Below are positions 6,507 through 6,533 of a stretch of 6,533 nt of DNA, piece after piece (the first letter of the stretch is position 1; each line of letters starts with the position of its first letter). This DNA is from Neisseriaceae bacterium. Its GTDB lineage: Bacteria; Pseudomonadota; Gammaproteobacteria; Burkholderiales; Neisseriaceae. The notes beneath the pieces were generated by a model. That model did not search any database. It saw only the letters and a program-made list of their open reading frames with translations, and was not told where the DNA came from. The DNA is taken from positions 1 through 6,533 of the forward strand of contig JAGNPU010000106.1 of assembly GCA_017989485.1 (NCBI GenBank). The letters run 5' to 3'. The translations under genes and the position numbers were made by a program.

Positions 6507-6533
6507 ATGCAAACTTGGCAATTACCAGAACAC
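6507..6533 (+). CDS. hisZ: HisZ, ATP phosphoribosyltransferase regulatory subunit, 3' part outside the window
   Basis: Only nine codons are present: MQTWQLPEH. I recognise this as the start of neisserial HisZ, a histidyl-tRNA synthetase-like protein without charging activity that joins the short form of HisG to catalyse and regulate the first step of histidine synthesis. GAGGA at 6497-6501 lies 5 nt before ATG 6507, which favours it over the in-frame ATG at 6501. Nine residues are little evidence, so the call rests on memory of the family's N-terminus. Confidence 0.6.

Overview
The window looks like a chromosomal biosynthetic stretch from a betaproteobacterium, most likely of the Neisseriaceae. 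Two things point there. The partial gene at the right edge starts MQTWQLPEH, which I recall as the start of neisserial HisZ. The acetolactate synthase large subunit carries GEGS in place of the usual GDGS, as I recall betaproteobacterial enzymes do. Genus and species cannot be fixed by eye. All genes are on the + strand.

Layout. Bases 2-1605 hold thiM (5' end cut by the window) and thiD, overlapping by ATGA. They encode two thiamine salvage kinases: ThiM phosphorylates the thiazole alcohol and ThiD makes the pyrimidine diphosphate. After a 75-base gap with a good extended -10 promoter comes a monocistronic gene (1681-2544) ending at a clear intrinsic terminator (2575-2622). Its product looks like a type I-beta DAHP synthase, with a ferredoxin-like regulatory domain and a barrel, but almost every catalytic and metal-binding motif is gone and the C-terminus is short. 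I read it as a pseudoenzyme of unknown function, and it is the most unusual item in the window.

Bases 2623-2940 form the control region of a branched-chain amino acid operon. It has an AT-rich cluster of TGGACA repeats and a perfect dyad, a sigma70-like promoter (2725-2753) and a predicted leader of about 180 nt with several possible hairpins. The genes are ilvB (2941-4713), ilvH (4710-5201, ATGA overlap) and ilvC (5269-6285). Together they make acetolactate or acetohydroxybutyrate from pyruvate and 2-oxobutyrate, then convert these to the dihydroxy acids leading to valine, leucine and isoleucine. IlvH keeps the residues linked to valine inhibition in E. coli.

Bases 6286-6506 separate ilvC from hisZ. 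They contain a perfect 14-bp hairpin, a possible promoter, two small reading frames and a second intrinsic terminator. That terminator ends only about 20 bases before the hisZ start, so hisZ transcription probably has to pass through it, which suggests attenuation. hisZ (from 6507) is cut after nine codons. I saw no mobile elements, tRNA or rRNA genes, or CRISPR arrays.
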